Notes: generated from the letters alone by a model not told the origin. Positions 19,112 to 28,030 are shown, counted from the first letter of the stretch. The stretch: 34,345 nt of DNA from JAKGBX01 sp965366835 (GCA_965366835.1 CBDUGF010000027.1:1-34345), one strand, 5' to 3'. Numbers and translations are program-made.

Positions 19112-19684
19112 ATGCCCGACTTTCCACCTTTGTATCTTCTGCGCCATGGCCAGACCGACTGGAACCGCGACCGCCGGATCCAGGGGCAGTTGGAATCGGA
19201 TCTGACCGATCTGGGGCGTGGCCATGCCCGGCGACAGGGCGAGATCCTGGCCGGGCTTGACCTGCCCGCAGGGATCGCGGCGTTTTGCAGCCCGCAGCGG
19301 CGCGCCCGCCAGACCGCCGAGATTGCGCTAACGGCGGTCGGGCTGGTGGCGGAGCCCGACGCGCGGCTGAAGGAGGTGAGCCTGGGCAACTGGGAAGGCC
19401 GGTATTACGCCGATCTGCTGGCCGAGCGCCCGGATCTGGCTGCGCAGGGGGTCTTCAACCTCTGCCTGAAGAGCGACGGTGAAAGCGCCGAAGATCTCGG
19501 TCTGCGGGCCGGTGCCTTCCTGCAGGCATTGCGCGGCCCGGCGGTGATCGTGAGTCATGGCATCATCATGAGCTTCCTGCGTGGCCATGTTCTGGGCGCC
19601 TCGCTGGCCGAGATGGAGGCGATGGAGCGCGCGCAGGGCGTGGTGATCGAACTCAGCGGCGGACGTGAGCTAACCCATCGCTGA
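19112..19684 (+). CDS. histidine phosphatase family protein (phosphoglycerate-mutase-like)
   Basis: A 190-residue cytosolic branch-1 histidine phosphatase. The phospho-accepting His is in LYLLRHGQTDWN (about residues 8-19), with the following Arg in CSPQRRARQTAEIA (about 59-72), acidic residue in LKEVSLGNWEGRYY and the second His in VIVSHGIIMSFL. Family members hydrolyse small phosphomonoesters, but substrate cannot be inferred here. AAGGAGCGGCGCG is a good ribosome-binding site before ATG 19112. No partner genes: it is followed by a 337-bp gap. Confidence 0.92.
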   Translation: MPDFPPLYLLRHGQTDWNRDRRIQGQLESDLTDLGRGHARRQGEILAGLDLPAGIAAFCSPQRRARQTAEIALTAVGLVAEPDARLKEVSLGNWEGRYYADLLAERPDLAAQGVFNLCLKSDGESAEDLGLRAGAFLQALRGPAVIVSHGIIMSFLRGHVLGASLAEMEAMERAQGVVIELSGGRELTHR

Positions 19685-19701
19685 ACGCTCCACGCGAGGC
19701 C

Positions 19702-19752
19702 GCCGCCACCACGCCCGTGCCCGCCCACCCACCCCACGGTCGCGGTGGCGGC
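19702..19752 (+). other. long-loop inverted repeat after the phosphatase gene
   Basis: GCCGCCACC (19702-19710) and GGTGGCGGC (19744-19752) are a perfect 9-bp inverted repeat with a 33-nt loop, starting 17 nt after the stop codon. No T-run follows, so the terminator role is uncertain. The rest of the 337-bp gap holds a copy of the recurrent motif and GC-rich filler, and no gene. Confidence 0.3.
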
Positions 19753-19841
19753 TGTGCGCTTCAGACCAGGCATGCGCCGATACGCAGCCGCGGGATATGA
19801 GAATCTCTGCAAGGAAAAGAGCTGGGCGCCGTTTCTTCCAG

Positions 19842-19864
19842 CCTTTTTCTTGGCTCAAATACTC
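19842..19864 (-). repeat. recurrent gene-end motif, copy 3
   Basis: On the minus strand it reads GAGTATTTGAG, CCAAGAAAAAGG, matching the copy at the end of iscR except in the 3-nt middle. It lies between the phosphatase and MaoC genes. Confidence 0.5.
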
Positions 19865-20021
19865 AAAAACCGAAGCCTCGGGACAAGTGCCGCATCACCG
19901 AAAGAGCGCACCATTGCGCTTGCGCCGGGCCGAGCGAAGCGAGGCCCCCCTGGCGACGCCAACAGGCGGCGCAACCTTGCAGAGTCGCGCCGGAGCCCGA
20001 AACCGGGAGGTGCCGAAGCGG

Positions 20022-20486
20022 TTACAGCCGCATCAGATAGGTCTGCTGGCCATCGAGCACCAGCACGCCGTCCTGATTGTGGATGGCGATGGCGACGGTG
20101 AGCGTGCCGGTGGTCGTGCGCGCCACCAGTTCGGTGATGGTGAAGCTGGGATAGAGCGTATCGCCGCAATAGACCGGCTTGAGAAAGCGCGAGGACTGCT
20201 CGACGAAGCCGATCAGCGCCTCGCCCATCTGATGCGCCAGCGGCGAGGCGCCGATCGCCGCCTGGATCAGCGTCTGATAACCATGCGCCATGAGGTCGGG
20301 GTGACCGAGACGCCTGAGATAGGCGCGATCATAGTGGACCGGGTGGTTGTCGCCACTGGCGGCCTGGAAGGCGGCAAAGATCCCTTCGGTCATCGTGCGC
20401 GACGGTGCGCGGAACACCTCGCCGGGTTTGAAATCGGCAAACCGGCGCGGGCTGTGGGTGCTGTGGGTTCTGGGGTCGAAACTCAT
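20022..20486 (-). CDS. MaoC-like hot-dog dehydratase
   Basis: A 154-residue hot-dog-fold protein related to (R)-specific enoyl-CoA hydratases. The hydratase motif FQAASGDNHPVHYD (about 40-53) supplies the catalytic Asp and His, and MAHGYQTLIQAA follows as usual. YCGDTLYPSFTITEL is the second conserved block. Substrate is probably an acyl-CoA. It may relate to mesaconyl-CoA- or beta-oxidation-type chemistry, but the neighbours do not say. It is convergent with the phosphatase gene and divergent from tRNA-Val. Confidence 0.87.
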   Translation of the reverse strand: MSFDPRTHSTHSPRRFADFKPGEVFRAPSRTMTEGIFAAFQAASGDNHPVHYDRAYLRRLGHPDLMAHGYQTLIQAAIGASPLAHQMGEALIGFVEQSSRFLKPVYCGDTLYPSFTITELVARTTTGTLTVAIAIHNQDGVLVLDGQQTYLMRL

Positions 20487-20566
20487 TTTTCCTGCTCCTT
20501 GGGCGTAGCCGGGAGGGGAGCCGGGCGCGGCGGTCGCGTCAAGCGCTGATCGCCGCCCGAAAAGTC

Positions 20567-20595
20567 TTGCAACGGCTGCCTGTGCGGGGTAATCC
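20567..20595 (+). promoter_or_regulatory. putative tRNA-Val promoter
   Basis: TTGCAA (20567-20572), 17-nt spacer, TAATCC (20590-20595), ending 11 nt before the tRNA. Confidence 0.55.
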
Positions 20596-20606
20596 CTCCG
20601 ACGCCC

Positions 20607-20682
<76 letters not shown>

Positions 20683-20798
20683 TTTTCCTCCGGACTAGAT
20701 TAGACAAAGTGCGGTGAAGCGCCGTTTGGCGATGGTCACACAGAGTCGCTTTGGCTTGGGCGTGAGAGGTCTTTTTTTAGCAGGCTCTAACACCGAAG

Positions 20799-21119
20799 CT
20801 ATTTCAAGCGGTTACAGACTTCCCATCTTTGCTGATAGCCGAATTCAGCGTTTTCACCGTAGCAAAAACCCTGTGCTTCGATCTTTGGCGATAATGCGTC
20901 GCGCGCTTCACAGGCTTGGAATGTTTTCGGATCGTCGCCAGAGCCACCGCGACACTTCCCGTTCAAATCGTTCCAATTCACAATCATGCCCGCTACCTGA
21001 TGTGCTGCTGTTGTGGTGGTGGAGGCGGGGACGCAGGCAACTAAACCCAAACAAGAAATGAAGGCTATTGATCGCAAAAACAATACTACTGAATGCAGTT
21101 GGCGCGTGGTCTTTTTCAC
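20799..21119 (-). CDS. AT-richer small lipoprotein
   Basis: A 106-residue predicted lipoprotein. The N-terminus is basic then hydrophobic, with lipobox LVAC (Cys29). The mature part has four further Cys and aromatic residues (NWNDLNGKCRGGSGDD, ACEARDALSPKIEAQGFCYG, RWEVCNRLK), suggesting disulfides and a small extracytoplasmic fold. Similar Cys/Trp patterns occur in unassigned alphaproteobacterial proteins. The GTG start at 21119 has no clear ribosome-binding site, and a shorter start is possible. Codon use and base composition of 20690-21130 are visibly more AT-rich than the neighbours, which hints at transfer. Confidence 0.6.
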   Translation of the reverse strand: MKKTTRQLHSVVLFLRSIAFISCLGLVACVPASTTTTAAHQVAGMIVNWNDLNGKCRGGSGDDPKTFQACEARDALSPKIEAQGFCYGENAEFGYQQRWEVCNRLK

Positions 21120-21269
21120 ACCAAGAAAGACATAGCCGATTTATGTTGTCCAGCGGGTCTGAGGGGTGGGGCTCTAGGGGCTGATTTCGAAAAGACGTTG
21201 CGGAACGCGTCGGGCGCCGGGGTGACAGGGCGGCGGCGCGGCGTCAGGATGGCGGCCGGGAGGTATCGC

Positions 21270-22775
21270 ATGCGGATACACGATCTATTGCAGGGCGCGG
21301 CAGAGGCGCGGCCCGACAAGCTGGCGCTGGTGGATTTCGACGACCGGCGGGTGAGCTGGGGCGCTCTGGCGGCGGCGGCTGGAGCGGCGCAAAAGGTGTT
21401 GCACGAGTATGGCGTGCGGCCGGGCGACCGGGTGGTGATCGTGCTGGAAAACGCCGCGGTGATGCTGGCCTATCTCTTTGCCTGTTCGCGGATGGATGCC
21501 ATCGCCGTGCCGATCAATGCCCGCCTGACCGGGGCCGAGATCGCCCGCATCGTCGAACACGCCGACGCCGCCGCCGTGGTGCTGACGCTGGAGACCGGCA
21601 GCGCGCCGCAGGCCCACGGCGAGACGATGGCGGCGGCGCGCGTTGCCGGGCCGCTGGGTGCGGTGGCGATCGCGGCGCGCGCCGGGGCCGAGCCCGAGCC
21701 GGTCTTTGCCGATGCCAGAAGGCAGGTGGCGGTGATGCTTTATACCTCGGGCACGACCGGCGCGCCGAAGGGGGCGATGCTGAGCCATGCGACGATGCTG
21801 GCCGCCGCCGCCGCCTCGGAGGAAATGCGCGGCATCGTGCCCGAAGATGTGACCTATCTCGGCCTGCCGATGAGCCATATCTTCGGGCTGGTGACGATCC
21901 TCGCAGTGACCAAGGCGCAGGCCTGCGCCCGGCTGGAATCGCGCTTTGACGTGGCCCGGCTCTACGCGGCGCTGATGCAGGATGTGACCCTGCTGCCGGC
22001 GGTGCCGCAGATGCATGCGCATCTGTTTCACTATGCCCGTGCGCGCGGCGAGGGGCGCTATACCAAGGGGTTGCTGCGCTTTGCCTCGTCGGGCGGCGCG
22101 CCGCTCGATCCGGCCTGGAAACGCGAGGCCGAGGCGTTTTACGGCATCGCCCTGCAGAACGGTTATGGCCTGACCGAGACTGCCGCCGGGGTCTGCGCCA
22201 CGCGCAGCGCGCCGGGCGATCCGGATATTTCGGTCGGGGTGCCGATGCTGGGCAGCAAACTGCGCCTCAACCTCGAGGCACCGGGCGCGCATCCCGAGGA
22301 GGGCATTGGCGAGGTCGAAATCGGCGGGCCGCAGCTGATGCTGGGCTATTTCCGCGATCCCGAGCAGACGGCGGCGGTGTTCACCGAAGACGGCTGGTTC
22401 AAATCGGGCGATCTCGGGCGGTTTGACACCGCCGGGCGGCTGCATATCGTCGGCCGGACCAAGGAGCTGATCATCCATTCCGGGTTCAATGTCTATCCGG
22501 CCGAGGTCGAGGCGGCGCTGACCGAGCACCCGGATGTGGTGTTGGCGGCGGTGGTGGGCCGCAAGATCGAGGGCAACGAGGAGGTTCTGGCGTTTGTGAC
22601 CTGCCGCGATGGCGCCGGATTGAGCGAAGCCGGGTTGCAGGCGTTTCTGCGCGACCGGCTGGCGGCCTACAAGGTGCCGGCGCGGATCGTGATCGCCGAC
22701 GAGTTGCCCGCCGCGCCGACCGGCAAGATCCTGAAATCGGGGTTGCTGGCGCATTTTGCCGAGGCACTGGGCTGA
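21270..22775 (+). CDS. AMP-forming acyl-CoA synthetase/ligase (ANL family)
   Basis: A 501-residue adenylating enzyme that activates a carboxylic acid with ATP, then joins it to CoA. The core motifs are complete: YTSGTTGAPKGAMLSH (A3), LQNGYGLTETAAG (A5), FKSGDLGRFD (A7), GRTKELIIHSGFNVYPAEVE (A8) and the A10 lysine in PTGKILKSG. Length and motif spellings are those of medium/long-chain or malonyl/aryl-type acyl-CoA synthetases; substrate is open. GGGAGG stands before ATG 21270, which is preferred to the longer frame opening at 21093. It may work with the nearby MaoC protein in acyl-CoA metabolism, but they are on opposite strands. Confidence 0.92.
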   Translation: MRIHDLLQGAAEARPDKLALVDFDDRRVSWGALAAAAGAAQKVLHEYGVRPGDRVVIVLENAAVMLAYLFACSRMDAIAVPINARLTGAEIARIVEHADAAAVVLTLETGSAPQAHGETMAAARVAGPLGAVAIAARAGAEPEPVFADARRQVAVMLYTSGTTGAPKGAMLSHATMLAAAAASEEMRGIVPEDVTYLGLPMSHIFGLVTILAVTKAQACARLESRFDVARLYAALMQDVTLLPAVPQMHAHLFHYARARGEGRYTKGLLRFASSGGAPLDPAWKREAEAFYGIALQNGYGLTETAAGVCATRSAPGDPDISVGVPMLGSKLRLNLEAPGAHPEEGIGEVEIGGPQLMLGYFRDPEQTAAVFTEDGWFKSGDLGRFDTAGRLHIVGRTKELIIHSGFNVYPAEVEAALTEHPDVVLAAVVGRKIEGNEEVLAFVTCRDGAGLSEAGLQAFLRDRLAAYKVPARIVIADELPAAPTGKILKSGLLAHFAEALG

Positions 22776-22860
22776 GAGCGGTTTCGAATTGCTGCGCAAT
22801 CCGACCGGCCGGGGGGCCAGCCCCCAAGGTCGAATGCGCGAAGCGTTTTCTGGCCAGTCC

Positions 22861-22888
22861 CCCGGGATATTTTTTGGTCAGAGGAAGC
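22861..22888 (+). repeat. recurrent gene-end motif, copy 4
   Basis: CCCGGGATATTTTTTGG followed by TCAGAGGAAG, the most diverged copy. It lies in the 162-bp gap between the ligase and methyltransferase genes, after a GGGGG-CCAG-CCCCC hairpin at about 22809-22822. Confidence 0.4.
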
Positions 22889-22937
22889 CGGGGGTTTCTG
22901 ATCGCCTTGGCGCGGCTTTGAGGCTATCAGCGGTGCC

Positions 22938-24044
22938 ATGAGCACGGATTTCGGAATTTTCATGGCGACAGCGCCGGGGCTGGAACAGGCGCTGGCCGAT
23001 GAGGCGCAGGAAAGAGGCTTTGCCGGCGCACGGGCGGTGCAGGGCGGGGTCGAGGCGCGCGGCGATTGGCCGGAGGTCTGGCGCGCCAACCTGGAGATGC
23101 GGGGCGCGGCAAGAGTGCTGGTGCGGATCGGGGAATTCCGGGCGTTTCATCTTGCGCAGCTCGACAAGCGGGCGCGGAAATTCGACTGGGGGCAGGTGCT
23201 GCGCGCTGATGTGGCGGTGCGGGTCGAGGTGACGTGCCGCAAGTCGAAGATTTACCATGCCGGGGCGGCGGCCGAGCGGATCGAGCGGGCGATTGCCGAA
23301 GAGCTGGGTGCACCGGTGTCGAAACAGGCGCAACTTGTGGTCAAGGTGCGGATCGAGGACGATCTGGTGACGCTCAGCCTCGACACATCCGGCGAGGCGC
23401 TGCACAAGCGCGGCCACAAGCCGGCGGTGGGCAAGGCGCCGATGCGCGAGAACATGGCGGCGCTGTTGCTGCGCCGGGCGGGGTATTGCGGCGATCTGCC
23501 CGTGCTCGACCCGATGTGCGGCTCGGGGACATTTGTGATCGAGGCGGCGGAGATCGCGGCGGGGATGCAGCCCGGGCGCAGCCGGAGTTTCGCCTTCGAG
23601 GAGATGGCCGGGTTTGATGCGGCGGCCTTTGGCGCAATGAAGCGGCAGGGCGGGCGGGCGCCAGAAGGCTTGCGGTTTTACGGCTATGATCGCGATCAGG
23701 GCGCTGTGGGCAAAGCGGCGGAGAATGCGGCGCGCGCCGGGGTGGGGCAGTGGAGTGCGTTTGCCTGTCAGCCAGTGAGCGCGCTCGAGCCGCCCGAGGG
23801 GCCGCCCGGTCTGGTGATCGCAAACCCGCCTTATGGCGGGCGGATCGGCAACCGCAAGCTGCTATTCGCGCTTTACGGCAGTTTCGGCCAGGTATTGAAG
23901 GCGCGCTTTGCCGGCTGGCGGGTGGCGGTTGTGACCGCGGATGCAGGGCTGGCCAAGGCGATGAATCTGCCGTTCGAGGCCGGGCCGCCGGTGCTGCATG
24001 GCGGCACAAGGGTGCATCTCTATCAGACCCGGGTGCTCAGCTGA
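22938..24044 (+). CDS. THUMP-domain class I RNA methyltransferase (RlmL N-half-like)
   Basis: A 368-residue SAM-dependent RNA methyltransferase. The N-terminal part is the ferredoxin-like/THUMP RNA-binding region (FMATAPGLEQALADEA, then AVRVEVTCRKSKIYH). KAPMRENMAALLLRRAGY leads into the SAM motif LPVLDPMCGSGTFVIEAA (about 189-206), and the N6/N2-type catalytic motif is VIANPPYGGRIG (about 294-305). The architecture matches the YcbY/RlmL N-terminal module that makes m2G2445 in 23S rRNA, without the RlmK half. The exact target here is inferred only. Confidence 0.9.
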   Translation: MSTDFGIFMATAPGLEQALADEAQERGFAGARAVQGGVEARGDWPEVWRANLEMRGAARVLVRIGEFRAFHLAQLDKRARKFDWGQVLRADVAVRVEVTCRKSKIYHAGAAAERIERAIAEELGAPVSKQAQLVVKVRIEDDLVTLSLDTSGEALHKRGHKPAVGKAPMRENMAALLLRRAGYCGDLPVLDPMCGSGTFVIEAAEIAAGMQPGRSRSFAFEEMAGFDAAAFGAMKRQGGRAPEGLRFYGYDRDQGAVGKAAENAARAGVGQWSAFACQPVSALEPPEGPPGLVIANPPYGGRIGNRKLLFALYGSFGQVLKARFAGWRVAVVTADAGLAKAMNLPFEAGPPVLHGGTRVHLYQTRVLS

Positions 24045-24322
24045 GCCGGGCGGCGGTTTGCAGGATCGTGACCGGGGGATGGCGCGGGCGAAGCGCGCAG
24101 GGCCATCCGCATGGTGGCGCTGACATTGGCGAGATGGGCGACATTCGCAGGTTTTCGCCGCAGCGCCGGGTCTGAATCGGGTTTTCCGGCAAACCGGGTT
24201 TTGAACCGCTGGAAGCGATCATTGCGATTGCCCGGGGGCCGGCGGTGTGACCGATGAACCGGCTCCGGTCTGCGGGACTCCCAGGCCCTGCGGCGAATTC
24301 GAACCACCGGTTTCGGTTTTCG

Positions 24323-24331
24323 TGCTAGGGT
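24323..24331 (+). promoter_or_regulatory. possible extended -10 promoter
   Basis: TGCTAGGGT fits TGn plus a -10 hexamer and lies 109 nt before the small barrel protein gene; no good -35 was found. The remainder of the 395-bp gap (24045-24439) holds a GGATGG/CCATCC stem near 24074-24106 and no convincing gene. Confidence 0.3.
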
Positions 24332-24439
24332 GCAACTGGCAGCGTAAGAGTAAGCCTTCGTTTCAGCAGTCCGTTCATTCAACGACCGACGAAACCCAAT
24401 CGTCGGCGCAAAAGCACTTTTTTCCTCAAGGAGAACAAG

Positions 24440-24742
24440 ATGATCATTTTTGCACGTTCAGCCAATGTCATGCCCGGCAAGATGGGGCCGGCGATTGCCT
24501 TTGCCAATGAGATCAAACAGATGGTCGACAAGATCACAGGCGTGAAGCTGACGATCATGGTGCCGATCGGGGGAAACCCGAACCAGATCGTTTGGCGGAC
24601 GACCTATGACAACCTTGCCGCCCTCGAAGCTGTGAATGACAAGCTGATGGGCGATGCCGGCTACATGAAAAAACTTGGCGATACCGCCGGGATGATGGTT
24701 CCGGGCTCGATTCACGACAATATCTTCAGGGTCTTGAGCTAG
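24440..24742 (+). CDS. small dimeric alpha/beta-barrel protein
   Basis: A 100-residue soluble protein, predicted to adopt the ferredoxin-like dimeric alpha/beta-barrel fold shared by NIPSNAP, ABM and EthD families. Strand-like FARSANVMPGKMG, helix AIAFANEIKQMVDKITG, strand LTIMVPIGG, then the WRTTYDNLAALEAVNDKLMG helix and the tail GSIHDNIFRVLS support this. No catalytic residues are evident. AAGGAGAACAAG is a strong ribosome-binding site. It is a single-gene unit that converges on the activase-like gene; its role is unknown. Confidence 0.75.
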   Translation: MIIFARSANVMPGKMGPAIAFANEIKQMVDKITGVKLTIMVPIGGNPNQIVWRTTYDNLAALEAVNDKLMGDAGYMKKLGDTAGMMVPGSIHDNIFRVLS

Positions 24743-24775
24743 GCTCGGACTCCCAAGGCGCAAGCGCGGCGGAGA

Positions 24776-26818
24776 TCATCCCCGCCGCCGCCGGCGCCGG
24801 CGCCCGTCACGGTCGCCCGCGTCGCCGCCGGAATTGAAGCTGACATTCGGCAGGCTGACGATGCTTTCGAGGATCGGGAACGGCTCGACCGAATTGGGGA
24901 TGGCGGACGCGTTGACGAAATGCTCCTGAAAGCGCGGCTCGACGGCGGTTTCGACCTTGTGAATGTTGCGCACGGTCTGTTCGATTTCGCTGCGCGCTTC
25001 GCTGTTCAAGAGCGCGATGCGTGCGCCGGTGCCGGCGGCATTGCCCGCCGAGGTGACCTTGTCGAGCGGGCAATCGGGGATCATGCCGAGCACCATCGCG
25101 TGTTTCGGCGAGATATGCGCACCGAACGCCCCGGCCAGCACGACGCGATCCACGGTATCGACGCCGAACTTGTCCATCAGGAGGCGGGCGCCGGAATAGA
25201 GCGCCGCCTTGGCCATCTGGATGGCGCGGATATCGGGATTGGTCACGGTGATCTGCGGGCTGTCGTCGCTGCCTTCCCAGAGCACATAGGCCTGGGTGCG
25301 GCCATCGGCGATGCAGCGGGCGGTGCCGGTCTGCGCCGCCGAGCCGATCAGGCCGGAGGCATCCAGAAGGCCGGCCATGCGCATTTCGGCAATCGCCTCG
25401 ATGATGCCCGAGCCGCAGATGCCGGTGATGCCGGTGGCGGCGATGGCGGCAGCGAAGCCGGGATCGTCGGACCACAGATCGGAGCCGATGACCTGGAACC
25501 GCGGTTCCTTGGTGGCGGGGTCGATCTCGACCCGCTCGATGGCGCCGGGCGCGGCGCGCTGGCCGGCACTGATCTGGGCGCCCTCGAAGGCGGGGCCGGT
25601 GGGCGAGGAGCAGGCCAGCACGCGCTCGCGGTTGCCCAGCAGGATCTCGGCATTGGTGCCGACATCGACCACCAGCACCAGATCCTCGGATTTGTCGGGC
25701 GCTTCGGAAAGCGCCACGGCGGCGGCATCGGCGCCGACATGGCCGGCGATGCAGGGCAGCAGATAGACCCGCGCGGCGGGGTGCAGGGCGAGGTTCAGTT
25801 CGGCGGCGCGCAGGCGCAGGGCGTTTGACGTGGCCAGGGCGAAGGGCGCCTGGCCGAGCTCGTAGGGGTCGATGCCGAGAAACAGGTGGTGCATCACCGG
25901 GTTGCAGACGAACACCGCATCCATGATCAGCGCCTTGTCGATGCCGGCCTCCTGCGCGACCTGGGCAAAGAGCGCGTTCATGCCGTCGCGCACGATATCG
26001 GTCATCTCCGCGGCGCCGCCGGGGTTCATCATCGAATAGCTGACCCGGCTCATCAGGTCTTCACCGAAGCGGATCTGCGGGTTCATGATGCCCGAGGAAG
26101 CGACCACCTCGCCCGATTGCAGATCGCACAGATGCGCGGCGATGGTGGTGGAGCCGAGATCGACGGCGAGGCCATAGACCGAACCGTCATAATAGCCGGG
26201 CCACAGATGCATGATCCGGGGCGGGCTCTCGGCATCGCCGAGATGGATCGCCGCCGTGACCTTCCAATCGCCTTTGCGCAGGGTGGTTTGCAGCAGGTGC
26301 AGGATGTGAAGATCGGTGTGCAGGCCCTTGATATTCCACTCGGTTTCCAGCGCGAAGATAAGCCGCTCCAGATCGCCCGAGGGCGCGTGCATATCTGGCT
26401 CCTCGACTTCGACGTAGAACATCTTGACCGAAGGGTTGAGGATGATGTCGCGGGCTTCGGCGCGTTTGCGCACCACCTGTTTGTGAACCTGGGATTCGGG
26501 CGGCACGTCGATTACCACGTCGCGCAGGATCTGGGCCTGGCAGCCGAGACGGCGGCCCTCGGGCAGGCCGCGCTTGTCGTCATAGCGCTGTTCGACCGCG
26601 TTCCATTCGGAAAGCGCATCGTCGGCCACGGTGACGCCGTGTTTGGAAAATTCGCCATAGGAGGGCGTGATCTGGCATTTCGAGCAGATGCCGCGCCCGC
26701 CGCAGACCGAATCGAGATCAACGCCGAGCTGACGCGCGGCGCTCAGGACCGGGGTGCCCGCCGGGAAACGCCCGCGTTTGCCCGAAGGTGTGAAGATGAC
26801 GAGTGGGTCTTTGCTCAT
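24776..26818 (-). CDS. 2Fe-2S / ASKHA corrinoid-activation-type protein (DUF4445)
   Basis: A 680-residue fusion of an N-terminal plant-type [2Fe-2S] ferredoxin domain and a C-terminal ASKHA ATPase, as in RACo/RamA-type enzymes that use ATP to reduce inactive Co(II) corrinoid proteins. Cluster ligands are C39, C45 and C48 (CGGRGICSKC) and C93 (GCQAQILRD). ATPase motifs are LAVDLGSTTIAAHLCDL, VVDVGTNAEILLGNRE and VLAGAFGAHISPKHAM. The C-terminus ends in a run of Arg (DGRRRRRRRG). Homologues usually sit with corrinoid methyltransferases for betaines or methylamines; none is present in this window. ATG 26818 opens the ferredoxin domain. Confidence 0.88.
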   Translation of the reverse strand: MSKDPLVIFTPSGKRGRFPAGTPVLSAARQLGVDLDSVCGGRGICSKCQITPSYGEFSKHGVTVADDALSEWNAVEQRYDDKRGLPEGRRLGCQAQILRDVVIDVPPESQVHKQVVRKRAEARDIILNPSVKMFYVEVEEPDMHAPSGDLERLIFALETEWNIKGLHTDLHILHLLQTTLRKGDWKVTAAIHLGDAESPPRIMHLWPGYYDGSVYGLAVDLGSTTIAAHLCDLQSGEVVASSGIMNPQIRFGEDLMSRVSYSMMNPGGAAEMTDIVRDGMNALFAQVAQEAGIDKALIMDAVFVCNPVMHHLFLGIDPYELGQAPFALATSNALRLRAAELNLALHPAARVYLLPCIAGHVGADAAAVALSEAPDKSEDLVLVVDVGTNAEILLGNRERVLACSSPTGPAFEGAQISAGQRAAPGAIERVEIDPATKEPRFQVIGSDLWSDDPGFAAAIAATGITGICGSGIIEAIAEMRMAGLLDASGLIGSAAQTGTARCIADGRTQAYVLWEGSDDSPQITVTNPDIRAIQMAKAALYSGARLLMDKFGVDTVDRVVLAGAFGAHISPKHAMVLGMIPDCPLDKVTSAGNAAGTGARIALLNSEARSEIEQTVRNIHKVETAVEPRFQEHFVNASAIPNSVEPFPILESIVSLPNVSFNSGGDAGDRDGRRRRRRRG

Positions 26819-27070
26819 GAACCTGCCCTGAATGGTGTTGCGGCTACCATAGGGGCTTTCGGAGCCGGGAAAAGATGCGGAGCGGCATAATGTTTTACGG
26901 GAGCGGCATTTTTGCGGGCTCTGCGAATTTCGGCGCGAAATTCGATTCGAAATCCGAGGCGGATTTGCGGGCATATTGCTCTGGGTGGCGCGCAGATGCT
27001 TTCAAGGTCGCGAGGACGGGGCCGGTTTTTCGCCGCAAGCGGCGATGGCGGTGGCCCGGATTGGCAGCGC

Positions 27071-28030
27071 TCAGCGAAAGCCGCGGGCGTGGAAGATGAA
27101 GCCGAGGGTGTTGAGCAGCAGCTGTGCGGCGAGAATGGCGGTCGCGCCGGTGGGATCGTAATCCGGGGCGACCTCGACCAGATCGAGGCCGACGATCTCG
27201 TGATGCCGCGCCACTTCCTGCATCAGCTCCAGAATGTCGTAATAGAAAAAGCCGCCATGGCTGGGCGTGCCGGTGCCCGGTGCGATCGAAGGGCAGAACG
27301 CATCGATGTCGATGGTGATGTAGAGCCGCGCGCCTTTGGGGAGACGCTTGCGCAGCGCCTTGGGGCCGAGGGCGCGGGCCTGGCGCACTGAAAGGATATC
27401 CGACCCCATGGCGCGGGCATCGTCATAGCCTTCTTTCGCCGTTGAACTGACATTGCGGATGCCGACCTGTGTCAGCCCGGTGACATAAGGCTTCTCGGCG
27501 GCACGGCGCATCGGATTGCCATGGCCGAAGCGCACGCCGTGGCGTTCATCGACGAAATCGAGATGGGCGTCGATTTGCAGGATGTGGATATCGCCCTGAT
27601 CGTCGAACGCGTTGATGCAGGGGATGTTGATCGAATGATCGCCGCCGATGGTGACGGGCAGGGCGCCTGCGGCCAGGGCGGCGCGCACACCGGCCTCGAT
27701 GTTGGCGTGGCTTTGCAGTGTGTCGGTGTGCACGATATCGGCGTCGCCCAGATCGACGATGCGCACCGAGCCGGGCAGGTAGGTGGCATCATCCTCGTGA
27801 TCGTAGGCTCCGGCATGGCCGAAGCTGAACAACGTGCTGGCGTCGCGCACCGCGCGCGGCCCGAAGCGCGCACCGGGCCGCCACTGGGTGCCGAAATCGT
27901 AGGGCGCGCCGAGAATGGCGGCGTCGGCGTCGATCTTGCTCCAATCCTCGACGTAAGGGCGCTTGCCGAATGTGGCGATGCCGACGAAGGGCAGGTTGAG
28001 GCGTCCGGTTTCGTAGCCGTGGGCGGTCAT
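27071..28030 (-). CDS. arginase/agmatinase-family ureohydrolase
   Basis: A 319-residue Mn-dependent hydrolase of guanidino compounds. Ligands are H132 (IGGDHSINIP), D154, H156 and D158 (QIDAHLDF) and D241 and D243 (TIDIDAFCPSIAPGTGTP). In most agmatinases the last block reads DIDxLDPxxAPGTGTP; here FC replaces LD, while the two metal Asp remain. GTGTPSHGGFFYYDI after it also differs from the usual PGG-type loop. Databases would probably call it agmatinase (speB), but guanidinobutyrase or another guanidine substrate is equally possible. It is divergent from guaB, with a palindrome just upstream of the start. Confidence 0.88.
   Translation of the reverse strand: MTAHGYETGRLNLPFVGIATFGKRPYVEDWSKIDADAAILGAPYDFGTQWRPGARFGPRAVRDASTLFSFGHAGAYDHEDDATYLPGSVRIVDLGDADIVHTDTLQSHANIEAGVRAALAAGALPVTIGGDHSINIPCINAFDDQGDIHILQIDAHLDFVDERHGVRFGHGNPMRRAAEKPYVTGLTQVGIRNVSSTAKEGYDDARAMGSDILSVRQARALGPKALRKRLPKGARLYITIDIDAFCPSIAPGTGTPSHGGFFYYDILELMQEVARHHEIVGLDLVEVAPDYDPTGATAILAAQLLLNTLGFIFHARGFR

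Noticed and set aside
24766..24788. GCGGCGG/CCGCCGC hairpin as a bidirectional terminator
   Set aside because: It lies over the Arg-codon run at the end of the activase-like gene, so the pairing may simply reflect repetitive codons, and no T-run follows.
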